Source: Nymphaea colorata (taxonomy: Eukaryota; Streptophyta; Magnoliopsida; Nymphaeales; Nymphaeaceae). Taken from it: DNA of 64,000 nt. The notes beneath the pieces were generated by a model that worked only from the letters and a program-made list of their open reading frames with translations, ran no database searches and was not told where the DNA came from. Below are positions 12,737 through 25,788 of this stretch, in pieces. Location of the stretch: positions 25,314,131 to 25,378,130 of the forward strand of contig NC_045140.1 in the NCBI RefSeq assembly GCF_008831285.2, given 5' to 3'. The position numbers were made by a program, and so were the translations under genes. Position 1 is the first letter of the stretch; every line of letters begins with the position of its first letter.

Positions 12737-15265
12737 TTAGTCTGAGATTTCCGTCGTCCGCGCTCCGTTGCCTCCGGATCTGGGTTGCCGTAGATACCGA
12801 ATTAAAGTTTCTGCCTGAACCAATAAAGAAGAGGGAAACATCAATAGAGTTATTTAATGGGGTAGATGTAGGTAAAGCAAGTTTTTGACAAACAATCGAC
12901 CAACAGCCCACACCATCTCATGGCTAATCCACTCAATTATTGAGGGTTACTTCCCTTCTCTCTCTCTCTCTCTCTCTCGCGTTTAGATCCGGTAATTAAA
13001 CCAGGTTGCTGTGCCATACCATCAGAATCCAAAAGGGCCAAGCACAAAATTCTTTTCCCCAGTGTTGGTTATCGATTCTACAGTACAGGGCCAGCCGCCA
13101 CCTCTCTTTCTCTCTGACACCCAATAATTGAGCTCAGAATAGACCAGAGACAGATGGGTCACTTCTGCGCAAGTAGGGCAGAAGGGACATTAAATTGTGC
13201 ACCAAATTGGAAATCATGTTGATAGACTACGGCACCCTCCAGGTCGGCGGTGGACGGAATTCAACTGAAAACTTGAAAAACTCACGATGAAATCCCAAAG
13301 CTAAGCGAAGATTCCTCCAGGAAGTAAATAGCCACAAAAAGATTGGAAGACAAAACTGTTCATACATCTCCTGTGTCTTCCAAAGTCCAAGCCGAAAGAC
13401 CCATAAATTAATGCCGTTTGAATTCGAACCTAGTTTTCACGGCCTTTGACAGACGAGAAGATAGCAGGGAAGAAGCTTCGGAAAGCGCTGGGAATTAAAA
13501 ACTTTTATGCATGTTTTAGAACCGGATAAAGAAAATAACCCATCGTGGCTGCCGCCATTAATGATGCATTGGAAACTGTCGGCAACAAATATATTTTACG
13601 GGAAATTTACAAGTTTTTATTTCTAGAACATGATGAGGCGGGTTGAGGCACGTCGGATGACCCACGTGACACGCCCGCCCACGCACAGGGTTGAAACAAA
13701 AAGACCATTTCAAGGGAGTGGCAGAGAAAAGGGACCATCCCGTTTACTGAAAAATGAAGCGAACCGGTTTGGTGACTATGGCACCAGAGCACCGTCAAGA
13801 AGGCTCGAGAAAGTCTTTTCCGGAAAAGAAGAGGGTTTCCAACGTCAGGCAAGGAAAGTCAAAGGCCAAATACGACAAACAACCAGTAGAAGCAGTATAT
13901 GCTTCGGGCCTGGAAGAACTTCTATTGACCTTTCTACTCCGAGAAATCCACAATCTGACCAACTCACACGAAGGGGACCCGAAAGCAGATTCTTTGCCAT
14001 CGGCATCACTCGGTAAATAGTCCGCGGTACCAACCCGCATTCCTTTCGATGGGACAGGAATGCCAATTCGAAAAGTAAAGGACCAATCCGTCATTTTAAG
14101 AAACCCAAAAGCGGCTGGCCGGAGAGGTTTCGTTCTTCCGGCTGGTTATCTAACGAATAACGTCGATGGTCAGGCGCCTTCAAGCCCAATCAGAACGCCG
14201 GGTTCAGCTCAAGGGACCGGAAAAGGTAAGAAAAAGTCCGACTCCTACCTTCTGCCTGGCTCGAGGTGTGCCGGTTTGCGATAACGCGACGAGCGGAGGT
14301 ATCGCTCCTTCCCTGGCGACCAATCCCCGATTGCGCGTGCTGTCCTCGCAGAGCTCCAGCAGGATTCCGGCGGCGAACTCTTTCTGCCGGTGATTCCCGT
14401 CCTCCAACACCTCGACAAGCACGGGGATACCACCCTCCTCCACAAGCGAGGCCCGCGCCTCCGGCGCCGTAGCCAGGTTCAGCGTGACCAGCGCGGCCTT
14501 GTCCACCATCCCGGATTCCGGTTCCGCCATGAGGTCCACCAGCGGCCGCATCACCCCCGCCTCGACCGCCCGTACCTTGTTCTCCTTCACCGTCGTGAGC
14601 GCGAACAGCGCCACCGCCGCGTCCTTCTTCCCCCGGAGACTCCCGCTCTCCAGGAGCCTGACGAGCGGCGGTACCGCTCCCGCTCGACCGATCCTCTCCT
14701 TGATTTCGTCCTTGTGCGAGAGCCTAAGAATCGCGCACGCCGCGTTCTCCTTCGCCGTCCCCGTCCCCGTCCGGAGCGTGCGGATGAGAGCTCGGTCCGC
14801 TCCCGCGCTCAAGATCCTTTCCTTGTTTTCGTCGCAGAGCGACAGGTTCAGCAACGCCGTGACGCCGAGCTCTTGGATCTGCAATTCCGACGACTGCGCC
14901 AGCGCCACCAGCGGCTCGATCCCGCCGGCGTCCGCAATCCGAACCCGGTTCTCCATGTTGTTCTTGGCGAGCAGCCGAATCTCCATCGCCGCGCTCCGCT
15001 GCGTCTCGAGGGATTCCGACTCGAGGTCCGACACGAGCTGCGCAATCGTTTCGTCGTCGTCGGGCCGGTCGCCCATGCATGCGGCGGCAAGCAGGCCCCT
15101 GCCTCCGGAGCCCGGCGCGAACTCGCCGGAGCGATCGCTGGCACAATCGCTGAAGGCGGACGTGGTGGAGTCGGCCCTCAGCCCGTCGAGGTTGCGGCCG
15201 AGGTAGCTGAAAATGGCGGAGGGGGAATTGAACAGGCCGGAGCTGTCGCCGTCCACCGTCGTCAT
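12737..15265 (-). CDS. ARM-repeat protein (PUB4-like class without a U-box), two exons, 364 aa
   Basis: Armadillo-repeat protein of the plant group usually labelled U-box domain-containing protein 4-like, though no U-box is present. Exon 1 (15265 to 14249) encodes 339 residues starting MTTVDGDSSGLFNSPSAIFS. This ATG is the first in frame; the open frame extends upstream only through non-ATG codons. Residues ~70-355 are helical ARM repeats with signatures such as AGGIEPLVALAQ, AGAVPPLVRLLESG, EGGIPVLVEVLEDG and EGAIPPLVALSQTG. Exon 1 ends ARQK at a GT donor (14248). The last 25 codons are in exon 2 (12814 to 12737), after a CAG acceptor: AETLIRYLRQPRSG, then GNGARTTEISD and stop. This restores the conserved AETLL-YLR-PR tail of the family. 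Total length agrees with Arabidopsis homologues (~355 aa). Role: protein-protein scaffold, exact function unknown. Exon 1 is strongly GC-rich. Confidence 0.9.
12815..14248 (-). other. Intron of the ARM-repeat gene
   Basis: A 1434-bp GT-AG intron (GTAGGAG at the donor, TTCAG at the acceptor). It contains a (TC)n run at 12957-12978. Open frames within it on either strand (for example 13630-14016) have no recognisable domain and are taken as chance. Confidence 0.75.
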
Positions 15266-18200
15266 CTGGTCTGAAGCCCAACCCTCTTCCGCACTCAATC
15301 CAGGTGACTCTTCTTCTGTCTTCTCCTCCCAACTTCTCTCCTTGGCGCCGGTCCGGTCTCTCACTGTGGGCTGCCTGGGATGCCTTTGCTTTGGGTTTAA
15401 GCCTTTTAAGGGGGAGAGGAGGGTGGTGGGGGCATGGGGCCCGCTCCTTCCTCGAGGGCGTGGAATTTGCAGTCTCTCTCTGCCCTACACGTGTACAGTC
15501 CACCGCGCTCGTATTATATCGATTTTTTTATTTTTAGGTGGATAAAAGTATCGGATGGAGCTCGTGGAACAAACTTGATGCCGATAATGTCCCTGGACGA
15601 GGGATCCGGTGCCCTCGCGTCAGAGGGGCAAGACCTGGAAAAGGGTTAGGCCGAACACACGGTGGAGGCACTGGCGTTCAACTTTGGCGGTCTGCCGTTG
15701 CGTGGTCGGAGGTGAAATCTCCGCGGCGGTCAGCGCGGTAGCTCTGACCGGAGTCCGGCGAGTTACGATTACCATCCCAACAAATTTTCTTACCGGCCCA
15801 ACTTTCTTAGTCATAACCTTCAAACAGCCTCGAGATTTCAAATATTTCTGTATGGGACAAGTCCTCCTTTTTTTTTTTTTTTGACAATAGTCAAAACCAA
15901 AACGACGATGGGCCCCGGTGCCATTTAAGATGCAGCAGCCCAGCTATCATGACCATAAAGGCGCAAATCGACTCTATATATAAAAAAATAACGCGATTCA
16001 TGGTTATTTTAAAGTGAAAATCCCGCGATAAAATGGAAACTATATCTTCATTTTTTGGATCTTCTCAATTCTGAAACTACCGAACAAGAGCTTGAATACC
16101 AATAATAAACATTGTCTATTGGATTCGAAGGAAATGCAGACCCAACGAATGCATGGACTGTAAAAAATTCGAGGGGACCGTACAGAACCTCTTCGGGTGT
16201 TTGGATGACAACTTTAACCTAAGTTTTGAGAGGTAAAACACGGTTTTGTTCCAAAACACTATTCCAAAGATGTTTAGATGACATTGAAACTAGGTTTTGT
16301 TCAAACTTTTTTTTAGCAAAACATGGTTTTCATGAAGAGCTCCAAACACCTGCCTTCCACTAACTTTTTTGCCTCTAAATCAAAATTTTTACTCGTCATC
16401 CAAACCAAGTTCACAAAAATAGTTTTTTACAAAACTTGTTTTCACAAAACCAAATTGTTGGATGGTGTCATCCAAACGCTCCATTCAAGATCTTCCTTTT
16501 TTCTAGTGTTTGATGCATGAGTTTGCTGTGGAGATAAAATTCTCCTACGAAATGTACCTTGAAATGTTTTTCCCGGTTCATCAAACGCCCCCTTAGCATG
16601 GGCCAATATAGCCTCAATTATATGAGTAATGCAGTTTTTGGACGTTTCCCAGTTATTAAAAGCGTAACTTTAGGGTTCAACCGTTATAAGCAGTCCGGTG
16701 TTTGGAGGGTTCCTAATAAAAAAGAAATTGAATAATTTCAACTCATAAAGGACATGGATAGCTTTTATTAGTTGTCTGCAGTCTGCACCTATATTTAACC
16801 TTCTTGGCATTGACACTTTAAAATGAGAAAATTTTGGCAACTAGAATATCTACTACTCCGGCCTTTGGAGGGTTCCTAATAAAGAAAACTTGAAGAACTT
16901 CCAGTTTTAAAATGACTGTAGGCACTTACTTTAGCTAATTATCGCCGACTGTTTTCTTGGTAATGACCGGAAAATATATAAAACCAATTCGGGAAGCAAA
17001 GAATAAGAAGCAAAACTTTTCCGGACTTCAGATATTTATTCGATAGAAAAGGGTAGGAATTAGACGACTGTTATCACGTGGCATGTCCAAGCCTTGTCTT
17101 GTCGCCGAGCCACAAGACCTATGAATGTTCCTGGTCACGTGACCACTGGCCAGAGTGATCAAAAGTTTTAAAAACAAAGCTAAATCACCGCAGAAATAAG
17201 ACGACAAATGGCAATGAATTCGATATATATGTGTATTTATTGATTGAGTGAAGGGCGACTCTCACCGAACCATCTAACTAAAGTTGTTCATGTAAAGATG
17301 GTTGAAAGAAAAACGATAACAAAAAAGTTTAAACTAAGAACTGCATTACCATCATTTTTTTTTCTTCTGTTAACTGTTCGTCATTTCGATTGAATAGCTT
17401 TAGTTAGATGACAGAGTAGTTTTGAAAAACCACCGTCACCATTCAATATATATATATATCCAATTGAGGATTTAAGTTTCTCATCAACTACTAATATACG
17501 CACTAAGTTGTATCTGCAAGCATTCAGTGTTCCAGACTTTCACGTATCTTTCTTTGGATTTTAATTTGTGATCGCATCATCTTATCTTCAGATAGCTATG
17601 TCGATAAAAAATCCAAAATTATTGAACTACTCCCATATCCAATCCCATGTTCATCGTTAGACAATATTGGGCCTGGTTGGGTGGCTAAACCATTGAAAGC
17701 TTAATAAATTGGTAGAGCTACCAAATCATTCGGATCCAGAAAAGAAAGAAGCAGTTCAACTGCTCTACCACATGTTTCTGCACAACAGGATCCGCTTTAA
17801 TGGTTTTTCTCTTTTTACTTGAAACTGGTCCTTCTTCTTCTTTCCTTGCCTTCATCTTCAGGATCTTGCAGGCATCTAGTTGGTCAAACTTTCAGGTCGT
17901 TTCAATTTATTGTAAAAAGCACTTGCTTCAGACTCTCAACATGGAATCATTTTCTCTTAACAGGGAACCACTTGCCTTCTTTGCACTACAAAACTATGAG
18001 ATGAAGAACTGTCGAGTTTTCATAAGAAACGTCCCCCTACTTTTCTTCCCTTTTCCCTTTGTGTACCACCCATGATTTCATTGCTGTTGCTGATTAGAGA
18101 CACACCAAGTCCTCCCAAAAGCAGATCTATAGTTCTCTTTTGGTTTGTTGAAAAGTTTCTTAAAGCAAAGAGCTAACGGAAAATAATAGTTATTTTTTTT

Positions 18201-19250
18201 TATAATTAGAAAAAGAAAATGGTTCACATCACGGTCGTATCAAAGAAGGCTAGTCATATTATGAAACACAAATCCAACATAAGGCTCTCCATGAAGTAGT
18301 AGGGCCCTCAAGCCCCAAATCCTTCACCATGTCTCAAAGAGGGACTAAAAAGATAGCACATTGGATAGGTGGGCCACTTGAACACGGGTACTTCTCCCGC
18401 AAGTTTGAGACAACTCATTAAATAGATGGCTTGAATAGTTATGCTTGTAACCATTCCGTTGTACATTTCATGTCAGTCATAAAACAGGGGACTTATTTAG
18501 GCACCAAACTTCAGGGATTGCATTCAATGATAACGGCAGACGAGCTATAACTTGACAGAACGATGATACAAGGGAAATCCAAATGTGCTACTATGACTAA
18601 ATCACACATAATAATGTGTGCAGACATGCAACTGTATCAAACTAGGAATGAAAACATAAATATACATCAACTGTTAATAGAACACCCTCAGATTTGCAGG
18701 TTCGCGAAAGATGCATACATTGTTCTTAGTTCACATTAAATGCATAGTACTCATGCAAAATGCAGCATTGACTCCTGGCCACTACCTTAATTTAATGTTG
18801 AAATGGTCACTGCACCTTCATCCAACTGAAGTGGCAAGCCGATGAGAATCACGTGATCTTACAGAAAAACAAAGAGCAGATCTGGATTTTGTTGGCACCA
18901 ATCACGTGTATCCAATTTAATCCATTAGTTACCACTTACCATTATGTCGTGGCTCGTTTTAATTGCAACACCGAGGGCAAACAAGAGGGATCATGAGGAT
19001 GTTACTATTAACAAGAGGAAGAACACTCATCTAGAACCATTATCTGACAATTACAAATTGATTCCTGTAGTCACAACAAAATCTTCAGCAGTAAGCATCA
19101 GAAATGGTTTCATGTCTCCACCTTGAAAATCATCCGTTACAGCAAATAACCATACAACTAGAAACCTTGATCTACAAGAGAAATACTTGTGGAACGCTAC
19201 CCTTGAGACCAACAGAACCAGTAAGTGTTCATACTAAATCCCAACGGACA
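15266..19250. other. Intergenic: ARM-gene promoter side and repeats
   Basis: The ARM-gene leader lies just above 15265; a TATA-like CTTAAAAGG on the minus strand is at about 15408-15416. The GC-rich block at 15540-15780 has several overlapping open frames without family features. A MITE-like element lies at 16195-16482 (listed separately). Apart from these, I see only AT-rich non-coding DNA up to 19250. Confidence 0.35.
16195..16482. mobile_element. MITE-like element with GTTTGGATGACA ends
   Basis: The left end GGGTGTTTGGATGACA and the reverse complement of the right end (GGAGCGTTTGGATGACAC) are inverted repeats. The interior repeats GTTTTG / CAAAAC words in opposite orientation and has no coding capacity. 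The target-site duplication is unclear. GTTTGGATG-type ends are common among plant MITEs; the superfamily is not assigned. Confidence 0.55.
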
Positions 19251-19255
19251 AAATG

Positions 19256-22200
19256 CTACAATGCTAAGAGGGCCTCAATCTTTGCAATCTGATCTTCATC
19301 ATTCTTCGGCGGACTTCTGTTTGCTTCATCAAAAAGGTCATGTTTCCACTTTTCAACCCGAGGGCCAATAGTCCGGTCATGATTTCGATCAAACCTGTTG
19401 TACCTCCTGTCATATCTGTCTCTTCCCCTAGTGCCGCCCCCAAAATGAAAACTGCCCGGTCGTTCATCTCGCATGTTCCTCCCTTCTGGCTCAGAATACT
19501 GCCTGTTCAGCTCCTCGAGACCATGCAGATCCTGGTTTCCTCTGTTCTCAGACTTCCTTGCACCAGAATTTCGAGACTGATCCGGTTGGTTTGGATAATC
19601 GTTGGCATGTACATCAGCTGCAGTAGCATCTTCTACTGGCAGAAGCTTCTTTTCGCTGAATGCAGGTCTTTTCCGCACAGCAGATTGTGGTGCTTCAGCT
19701 TCCAACTCATAGTAACCATCATGGCGCCAAACATTGTTACTTGGTCGCTCTTGAGCCTTGTCATCCCTTGGTTTTCTGTCAGATGAAGCCAAGGCTTCTC
19801 TAGGCTTCTCGCTGAACCTTTCTCTCAGATCTGTACGCCTGCCACGCTCTGTAAAGAGAGGTATAAGTAGATGGCCAAGAAAGCAATTCGACGTTCTGAC
19901 AAAAAATGACAACTAGCATGGAAGGAAACATCACCATAGGGCCTGCGTATAAAGCTTCGACCACCCTGCCCGGCACTGCCTCGTTCATCATGCTGTGTAA
20001 GACAAGCATAGGCAGTCCGAGATAGTTACATATTGAGGCAACTGAAGGTGGAGATTGAAACAATCCCGCTAACAGGAAAAAAAGGTTTTGTATGCACTGA
20101 ATAACATCAATGAGAGTTGTATCAACATAGAATTATTATAATAACAAGAACATGCAGCTAGAAACTCAAAACTTCCGCATTCATATCAGTCCATATGCGC
20201 ATTGTAGCTTTCATAGATGATCCTGCAGCTTGTAAGTATCTATCTTCCTATCAAAAAATTAATGTATGTTCTCAGCCAAGAACCACCAAGGTAAATCAGA
20301 GATAATCAGGTATCTAAACTGAACATCACGAATCCAAAAGACTTGTGAGAAAAAATGCAAAAAGAAACACAAGCATGACTAATACCAACAAGAGCCAACT
20401 TGCACTACCCATAAATTCAATAACATCTCCAACAGCAGACATGTTTCAACTGTTCCAATTCCCAATTTTCTTCTATAATGCAACCAACCCTTAATTGTCA
20501 TCCATCAAACAAGACATTAAGAAGTGGATGTACTGATATCCAGTTTACGATACAGAAAGCTAGATAAAGCTGAAGCCCATCAATTGCTAAGACATTCACT
20601 GCTGTCTGCTCTATTGCACTTCATATAGCAATTGTCTCTGGCCTTATCCACTTCTCTCAGAAACAGAAGATAATACAATCCGCTACCTCAGAGTTTAACA
20701 TAAAATTTTTAATTGGAGCTAACATGATTGTCCGTAATCTCATCAACCACCCTAGAAACCTTCCACACCATAATCACCCCTTGCACCATGATACGACCTG
20801 TAGCTTCATTCTAACCTTCTCATAATGTATACTATTTTACTTGAAACAACTAGGCAATAGTTTTGGAACAACTTAATTGCATTTTTAGTGTTCCTCATAG
20901 GTTGTGCAATGCATGAGTATAATGTTGAGTAGCCTGAGTTGTGAAGCATCATCCTTGATGCTTACTGGAATGTCACTAACGGTTCTGCTAGATGGTACCA
21001 TCATTCATGAAGAGATCTAGTTAAACACTTTCCCTTGAAGACCACAGTAAAGCATCCTCATCTATTCAAGTCATCTCGTAGAGGGTTTTATTAGGACCAT
21101 TCCTTCAAAAGTTTATTCACAAGTTCAGCCGTTTACTAGCTAAAGACAATAAATCTCAACCTCAATGGTGCAATCTTAAGGAGCAACATGCTTTAAATCA
21201 CAAGACTAAGATCTTGGATCAATTTTAGGGAGCACAATGACAGTCACAAGGATTCTAAAGAGGCAATACAAGAAGGGAGTGACAAAGTGATAAGTACACA
21301 AGGATGGCAACAGTAAGAAGAAACGGGGAAGAAGTGCAACATTTCAAGTAGCTGTTGTGGGGAGAGACAAAATTTATAAAAGTTCTCATATGAGGAAGAG
21401 ATATGATAAAGAACTGATGAGAGAGGCCCACGAAACATGAGACAGTTCCACCACTTCAGATGAAAGCAATCTGACAATATTAAGTTGTATAATTAAAAGC
21501 AAAATTTCTCAAATGCACTGGTGTAAATCTGTTACCCTTAGGACAGGGTGGACTCTGTTGAGAGGCATTAAGTACCCAACTTGGGCAGTTGATCAAATTA
21601 CAGAGTCCTTTCTGACATATCTAAATACACCATAACCCCATTTCCAATGGAGAAGTATTATTATCCTGTTCGAAAATCAACAAGTGTTTCTAAAAGTATC
21701 ACCATGTGCTCTTCTCTCCACTTCAACATTACACAGCAACAAAATGACACAGCCAACTCTTCTACACCTCAAATGATGTGATTATGTTGAGATGCATGGA
21801 CAAAGCAGGCACATAACTCATAACTACCCAATACGGCAGTTTACCCAATTATTGGATCTTCTGACCTATTCAATTATACCAACATATCAGATATCCACAA
21901 TTCCGCATTGCCAATAGAGCATCTACTGTTATTTCCCTGGAAGAAAGACAAGCTAATGCATATAAAAGTATCATAATGTTCTTTTTTCACCACTCAATTT
22001 CATGGCAAAAAAGCCCACTCCTAGCACCTACGAGTATTTCTCCTTCCCATAAAAAATTCACAGAATGCAATTAATATTTTGCATTTCTCCTGACTAGTTT
22101 TGACTTTTTCCAGTTGTGTAATCCAAAGTTCAGCTGCCCACCAAACAACCAAAAAATTAACATGACCACAAAATCTATAAACTGAAATTTTCTGTGACCA

Positions 22201-24515
22201 AAAGACAATATCACCATTCATCCAGAAGCATTTTCTTGTATTTTTTTTCCCTCACTCATTAAACGGTCTTTTGGCTGTTCTTTTTTACAGTTGTACTTTT
22301 TGCCCACCAAAGTCAAAAGATCTTAACATCTGTATGACATGGGAGTGGATGTACAAAGGTATATACATTATATATTATCCTCTTCCTTCTTTCTTTCCTC
22401 CACTCCTCCAGCTCCTTCTTCTTCTTCTTCTTCTTCTTCTTCTTCTTCTTCTTCTTCAAGAACCTGCTTCTCCTCCTCCATCTCACCAACACAAGGTTGT
22501 CACACCAAGCTGCACCGGCGACATTCCATTGATATGGATGTGACGAACTGAGTGTCATGTCTGGACAAAATTTTGAATCCTCATTTCAAAAAGTGCAGTT
22601 TTTTTAATCCTAGATTGTCTGTGTTATTCACAAGTATCTTGTTTTTCCCATAGAGTTTTTCAAGCAGACATTGTGAAGCTCCAGTGTAGTAAAGCACAAA
22701 ACATTTTTCTCTGTTAACAATTTCTGTCTTATCTATGCCTTCAACTGCAGGCATTTCAACTTTCAACTGTGTGAACATGTGAAAAAATGAGTAATCATTG
22801 TGTGAGTGTATTAAAAAATAAACAGTTACAGATATCTACGCACAGGGAGTAGCTTATAACCAAATCAGTGTAATCGTGTGTTCAACAAGACAGTTATATT
22901 ATAGTCTTGGAACACACGACACATTAGCAGTACCCCATTCGTCCTTCAATGAGACTTCAGCACGTGAAAATTCATAACAAAAGGAAGTAATAGGTCAGCC
23001 AAGACAATAAGGTGAAACCAAAAAAGAAAAAGCCAAGATAAGCTTCAAATGACCACAAACAGACGTATAGTGAACCAGCTAAATTTTTTTGGGCTAATGA
23101 GCACTTTAAAATATGGAAATATGAGGATAATGACTACAGTCCAAATAAACATGAACCTGAAAGTATGATCGAGAACGAGGTACTTCAGTTGGATCAGATG
23201 GATGCTTAAAGCCATCAACAGTCTCATCAGGTTTATTGTTAATGGGCCCTTTTCCAGAAACACCAGATTGTATCTTAAAATCAGATGCTTCAGCTGCGGC
23301 TTCAAGTGGTAAAGCATCCTGCAGCCGTCTGCGATGTGTCTGACCCCTTTCTGCATCTTCTACACGATTTTGATTATCATATAATGATCTTTCAGGTGCA
23401 GGTTTCCCATCTCTTCTTGATCTTTTTGGACTGTAAAATCATGTTCAAGAACAAGCAACAATTAAAAATATGCATTGGAAAAGAATGAGCTGGCTGAGAA
23501 CAGCCTTTCATTGGCCACATACTCTCACAGGATGGAACACATCATTTTGAAAGATACTGATTTATAACTCAGTGTCTGATCTGCTACTAACGGATGAGAA
23601 GCTGAATCATCTCACGCTATCAGTATCAAAAACACACAGAGAACTGTAAACCTCTGTTTAAAGTTAACATTTCACGATTCATGAATGAAGTAAAATGAGA
23701 TGTTCGTTGATAACTAGGATCCGTCGAGCACATGATACTATGAACCTACAAAGGTAGGCATGGACGAGCGGAATCATAATAAAACAAGGGAAAAGAAGTA
23801 CTATTCCTAAGCACCAGTTTGGTAAATCTGGAACGAAGCGCCACGTATATTTACGTGCCTAGATGGCCTAAACCATCACAATTTTAGTAAAGCATTAAAA
23901 GGCATGAAAATTATTAAGCATGACTCCCTACAAGCATCAAATCAGAGAGCCCAACTTGAATATGACAATCGAAATGTATGTATGTCATACAATAAAGCAG
24001 AAAAAAAAAACGTCCATTAATTGTTGAGACACGTGTGGCCGTTGCGAATACATTGCCCTGATAGCAAGTTAAACAATGCATCATATCTCATTGCACCCAG
24101 CAACCAAAAACCCTTAAGAGTTCATCGGAGCCGTTGCTCAGTATACACTAACCTCCATCTCTGGTCTGGAAAAATAGCAAACCAGTTAATTTCCTAGACT
24201 AGAACTAATATCTTGATTACAGGCGAAACCTCCGCCATTTACAAATAGCTACACGTCTCCCCTGACAAACCATTTTCATGTTCTTATCTACGTATTGGAT
24301 TCCCGAGGAGGCAATTCCATCATACAAAACATAATGAAGGAAAAAAACAGCATCACTCGTCACGAGAAGCCCAAGTACCCCAAAAATCGGCTAACTGAGT
24401 ACATAACTATAGGCTATTCGCAAGGAAGAGAGATTGGATGTCACCTGGGCTCCCTTTCGAACCTCCTCGGCTGCGGGCGCTTGCCCATCGAATCTCGGCT
24501 CTCCCGTCTCCACAT
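19256..24515 (-). CDS. Conserved Arg/Asp-rich plant protein of unknown function, four exons, 331 aa
   Basis: Reconstructed from exons 24515-24445, 23430-23157, 19992-19935 and 19848-19256. All junctions are GT-AG and in frame (71+274+58+593 nt). The protein starts MWRRESRDSMGKRPQPRR, continues FEREPSPKRSRRDGKPAPE in exon 2, HDERGSAGQGGRSFIRRP in exon 3, and ends EKWKHDLFDEANRSPP, then an acidic stretch and IEALLAL. It is hydrophilic, rich in Arg, Asp, Glu and Gly, has basic KRSRR-type motifs suited to nuclear import and an RGRDRYDRRYNRF-like stretch typical of RNA-associated proteins. No folded domain was seen. The WRHDGYYELE and WKHDLFDEANRSPP blocks look like short conserved motifs. I do not know its function; nuclear or RNA-related is inference. 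A second in-frame Met (MGKRPQ) could be the start. A telo-box-like AACCCTAA lies in the leader near 24565. Confidence 0.8.
19993..23156 (-). other. Large intron of the Arg/Asp-rich gene
   Basis: A 3.16-kb GT-AG intron between coding exons 2 and 3, AT-rich. It holds a pure (TTC)14 microsatellite at 22416-22457. I see no additional exon: RSRSYFQ joins directly to HDERGSAG in frame, and open frames inside show no family features. Confidence 0.65.
22416..22457. repeat. (TTC)14 microsatellite
   Basis: Forty-two bases of uninterrupted TTC within an intron. As GAA on the sense (minus) strand it is purine-rich and could form triplex DNA; length polymorphism is likely. Confidence 0.95.
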
Positions 24516-24832
24516 CAGCACTTTCTCCGCCTCTTCCCGACCGGAATCCACCCCCCAATTTAGGTTAGGGTTCCTTCTCTAAGCTGCAGACCCGTCTGGA
24601 TATTTATCTTTTTACGAGCCTTTAAAGTCTAATCTCGTAGAATCGGAAGGAACCGAGTCTTTTTTGGAGGACGTCTGCTTAAACCCTTCCGCAAGGTGGA
24701 ACGTCCTTAGAAGCCTTTTCGTTGACTCGAACTTAGATGGATCGACTGAGGATTGAATAGTGAGTTGATTGGTTGACTCGGTTAAGTTTTAAAATAACAT
24801 TAATGTAAATCATTGAATCAAGTAAATCAAGA

Positions 24833-25051
24833 CACCCCAACGGGTAGTAGCACGATGGTGTGGGGGAAGTGCTATGTCCGCTAAGAACCCGAGTCGAGTT
24901 CTTGGGTATCACCTACCCGCTCCAGACGTGCTTTAATCCCTGACCCGTAAAAGGGCCCGAAGCAAGCTCAGAAGCTAGGGGGAGGGTGACGAGGGGCCTG
25001 TGGCCTCTCTTAGGACGGTGGAATGAACCACTCACCCTAAAAAAAAAAAAA
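24833..25051 (+). mobile_element. SINE insertion with 12-bp target-site duplication
   Basis: A 219-bp unit ending in a poly-A tail (about 25039-25051). It is flanked by perfect 12-bp duplications AGTAAATCAAGA at 24821-24832 and 25052-25063. Near the 5' end, TAGCACGATGG matches the pol III A-box consensus at most positions, and GAGTCGAGTTC about 35 bp later is a weaker B-box. No coding capacity. Size, internal promoter, A-tail and duplication together indicate a tRNA-type SINE mobilised by LINE machinery. The perfect duplication implies a fairly recent insertion. Confidence 0.8.
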
Positions 25052-25349
25052 AGTAAATCAAGATGAGTCAAAGGTAAATCAAGTTGAGTTAAGGGTGAGT
25101 CAAATCGAGTCAAGGACGAATTGGGCCAACCTTAACTCATGGCTAGGCTAGATATTTTATTGATTCAAACAATTCCGGAGCCAATTTGGCAAGACATAGT
25201 TGGCAAACTCATGATGGAGTCAGCAGAAAATTGGAGCAATGAGTTATAAAGTTGCTAGTTCAATATTTTAAGGAAAGCAGAAGTTTGTCAAAGTAAAAGC
25301 AAATTTACATCAAATTTTATGTTGTTAAAAAAAAATATATTATGGTTAG

Positions 25350-25450
25350 GTATCTATTAAACATATTAAGATAGAATCTATGATTGTAGATGCGTTTGCT
25401 AAGGTCTTAGAACCCGAGGCATTTTATGAGCATATTGCTTGAATGAGTGA
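25350..25450 (+). mobile_element. Ty1/copia polyprotein C-terminal remnant
   Basis: A short readable stretch, HIKIESMIVDAFAKVLEPEAF then YEHIA and stop, resembles the extreme C-terminus of copia polyproteins (the ADxLTKxLxxxxF region after RNase H). Nothing longer is intact and no LTR was recognised. This is a decayed scrap in intergenic DNA. Confidence 0.5.
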
Positions 25451-25788
25451 TCTATAAATTGGATTAGATAATAAGCATTCGGCTAGTTAAAATTTCCTGT
25501 ATTCAGTTTTCATGCATTTTCGTTCTTGACATTGAAATTACATTTTAGATCCGATCCAGTTGCAATTTAAAAGCGAGGTACCGATCGGATCCAAAATGTT
25601 AATTTAAAGCTCCGATCCAGACATTGTACAGACTTTTGTTCAATCACATTTGAATACAATTTCAAATTCGTAACATGCTGAACAGTCAATAAATCAGATA
25701 TGGTAGAGGTCGGTATATACAAATTGGAGGTTTTTCCTTCAGAGCCTCCACTATCACACTGCAAATAGCAATTTACGAAGAACAAGCA

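Noticed and set aside
13870-13915. Alternative exon 2 of the ARM gene after TTCCAG (GCCCGAAGCATATACTGC)
   Set aside because: Gives ARSIYCFYWLF instead of the conserved AETLL-YLR-PR tail; the exon at 12737-12814 matches the family exactly.
14390-15274. 294-codon plus-strand open frame and other long frames opposite the ARM-repeat gene
   Set aside because: They overlap the well-supported minus-strand exon and consist of Arg/Pro/His-rich strings expected as GC-rich antisense shadows.
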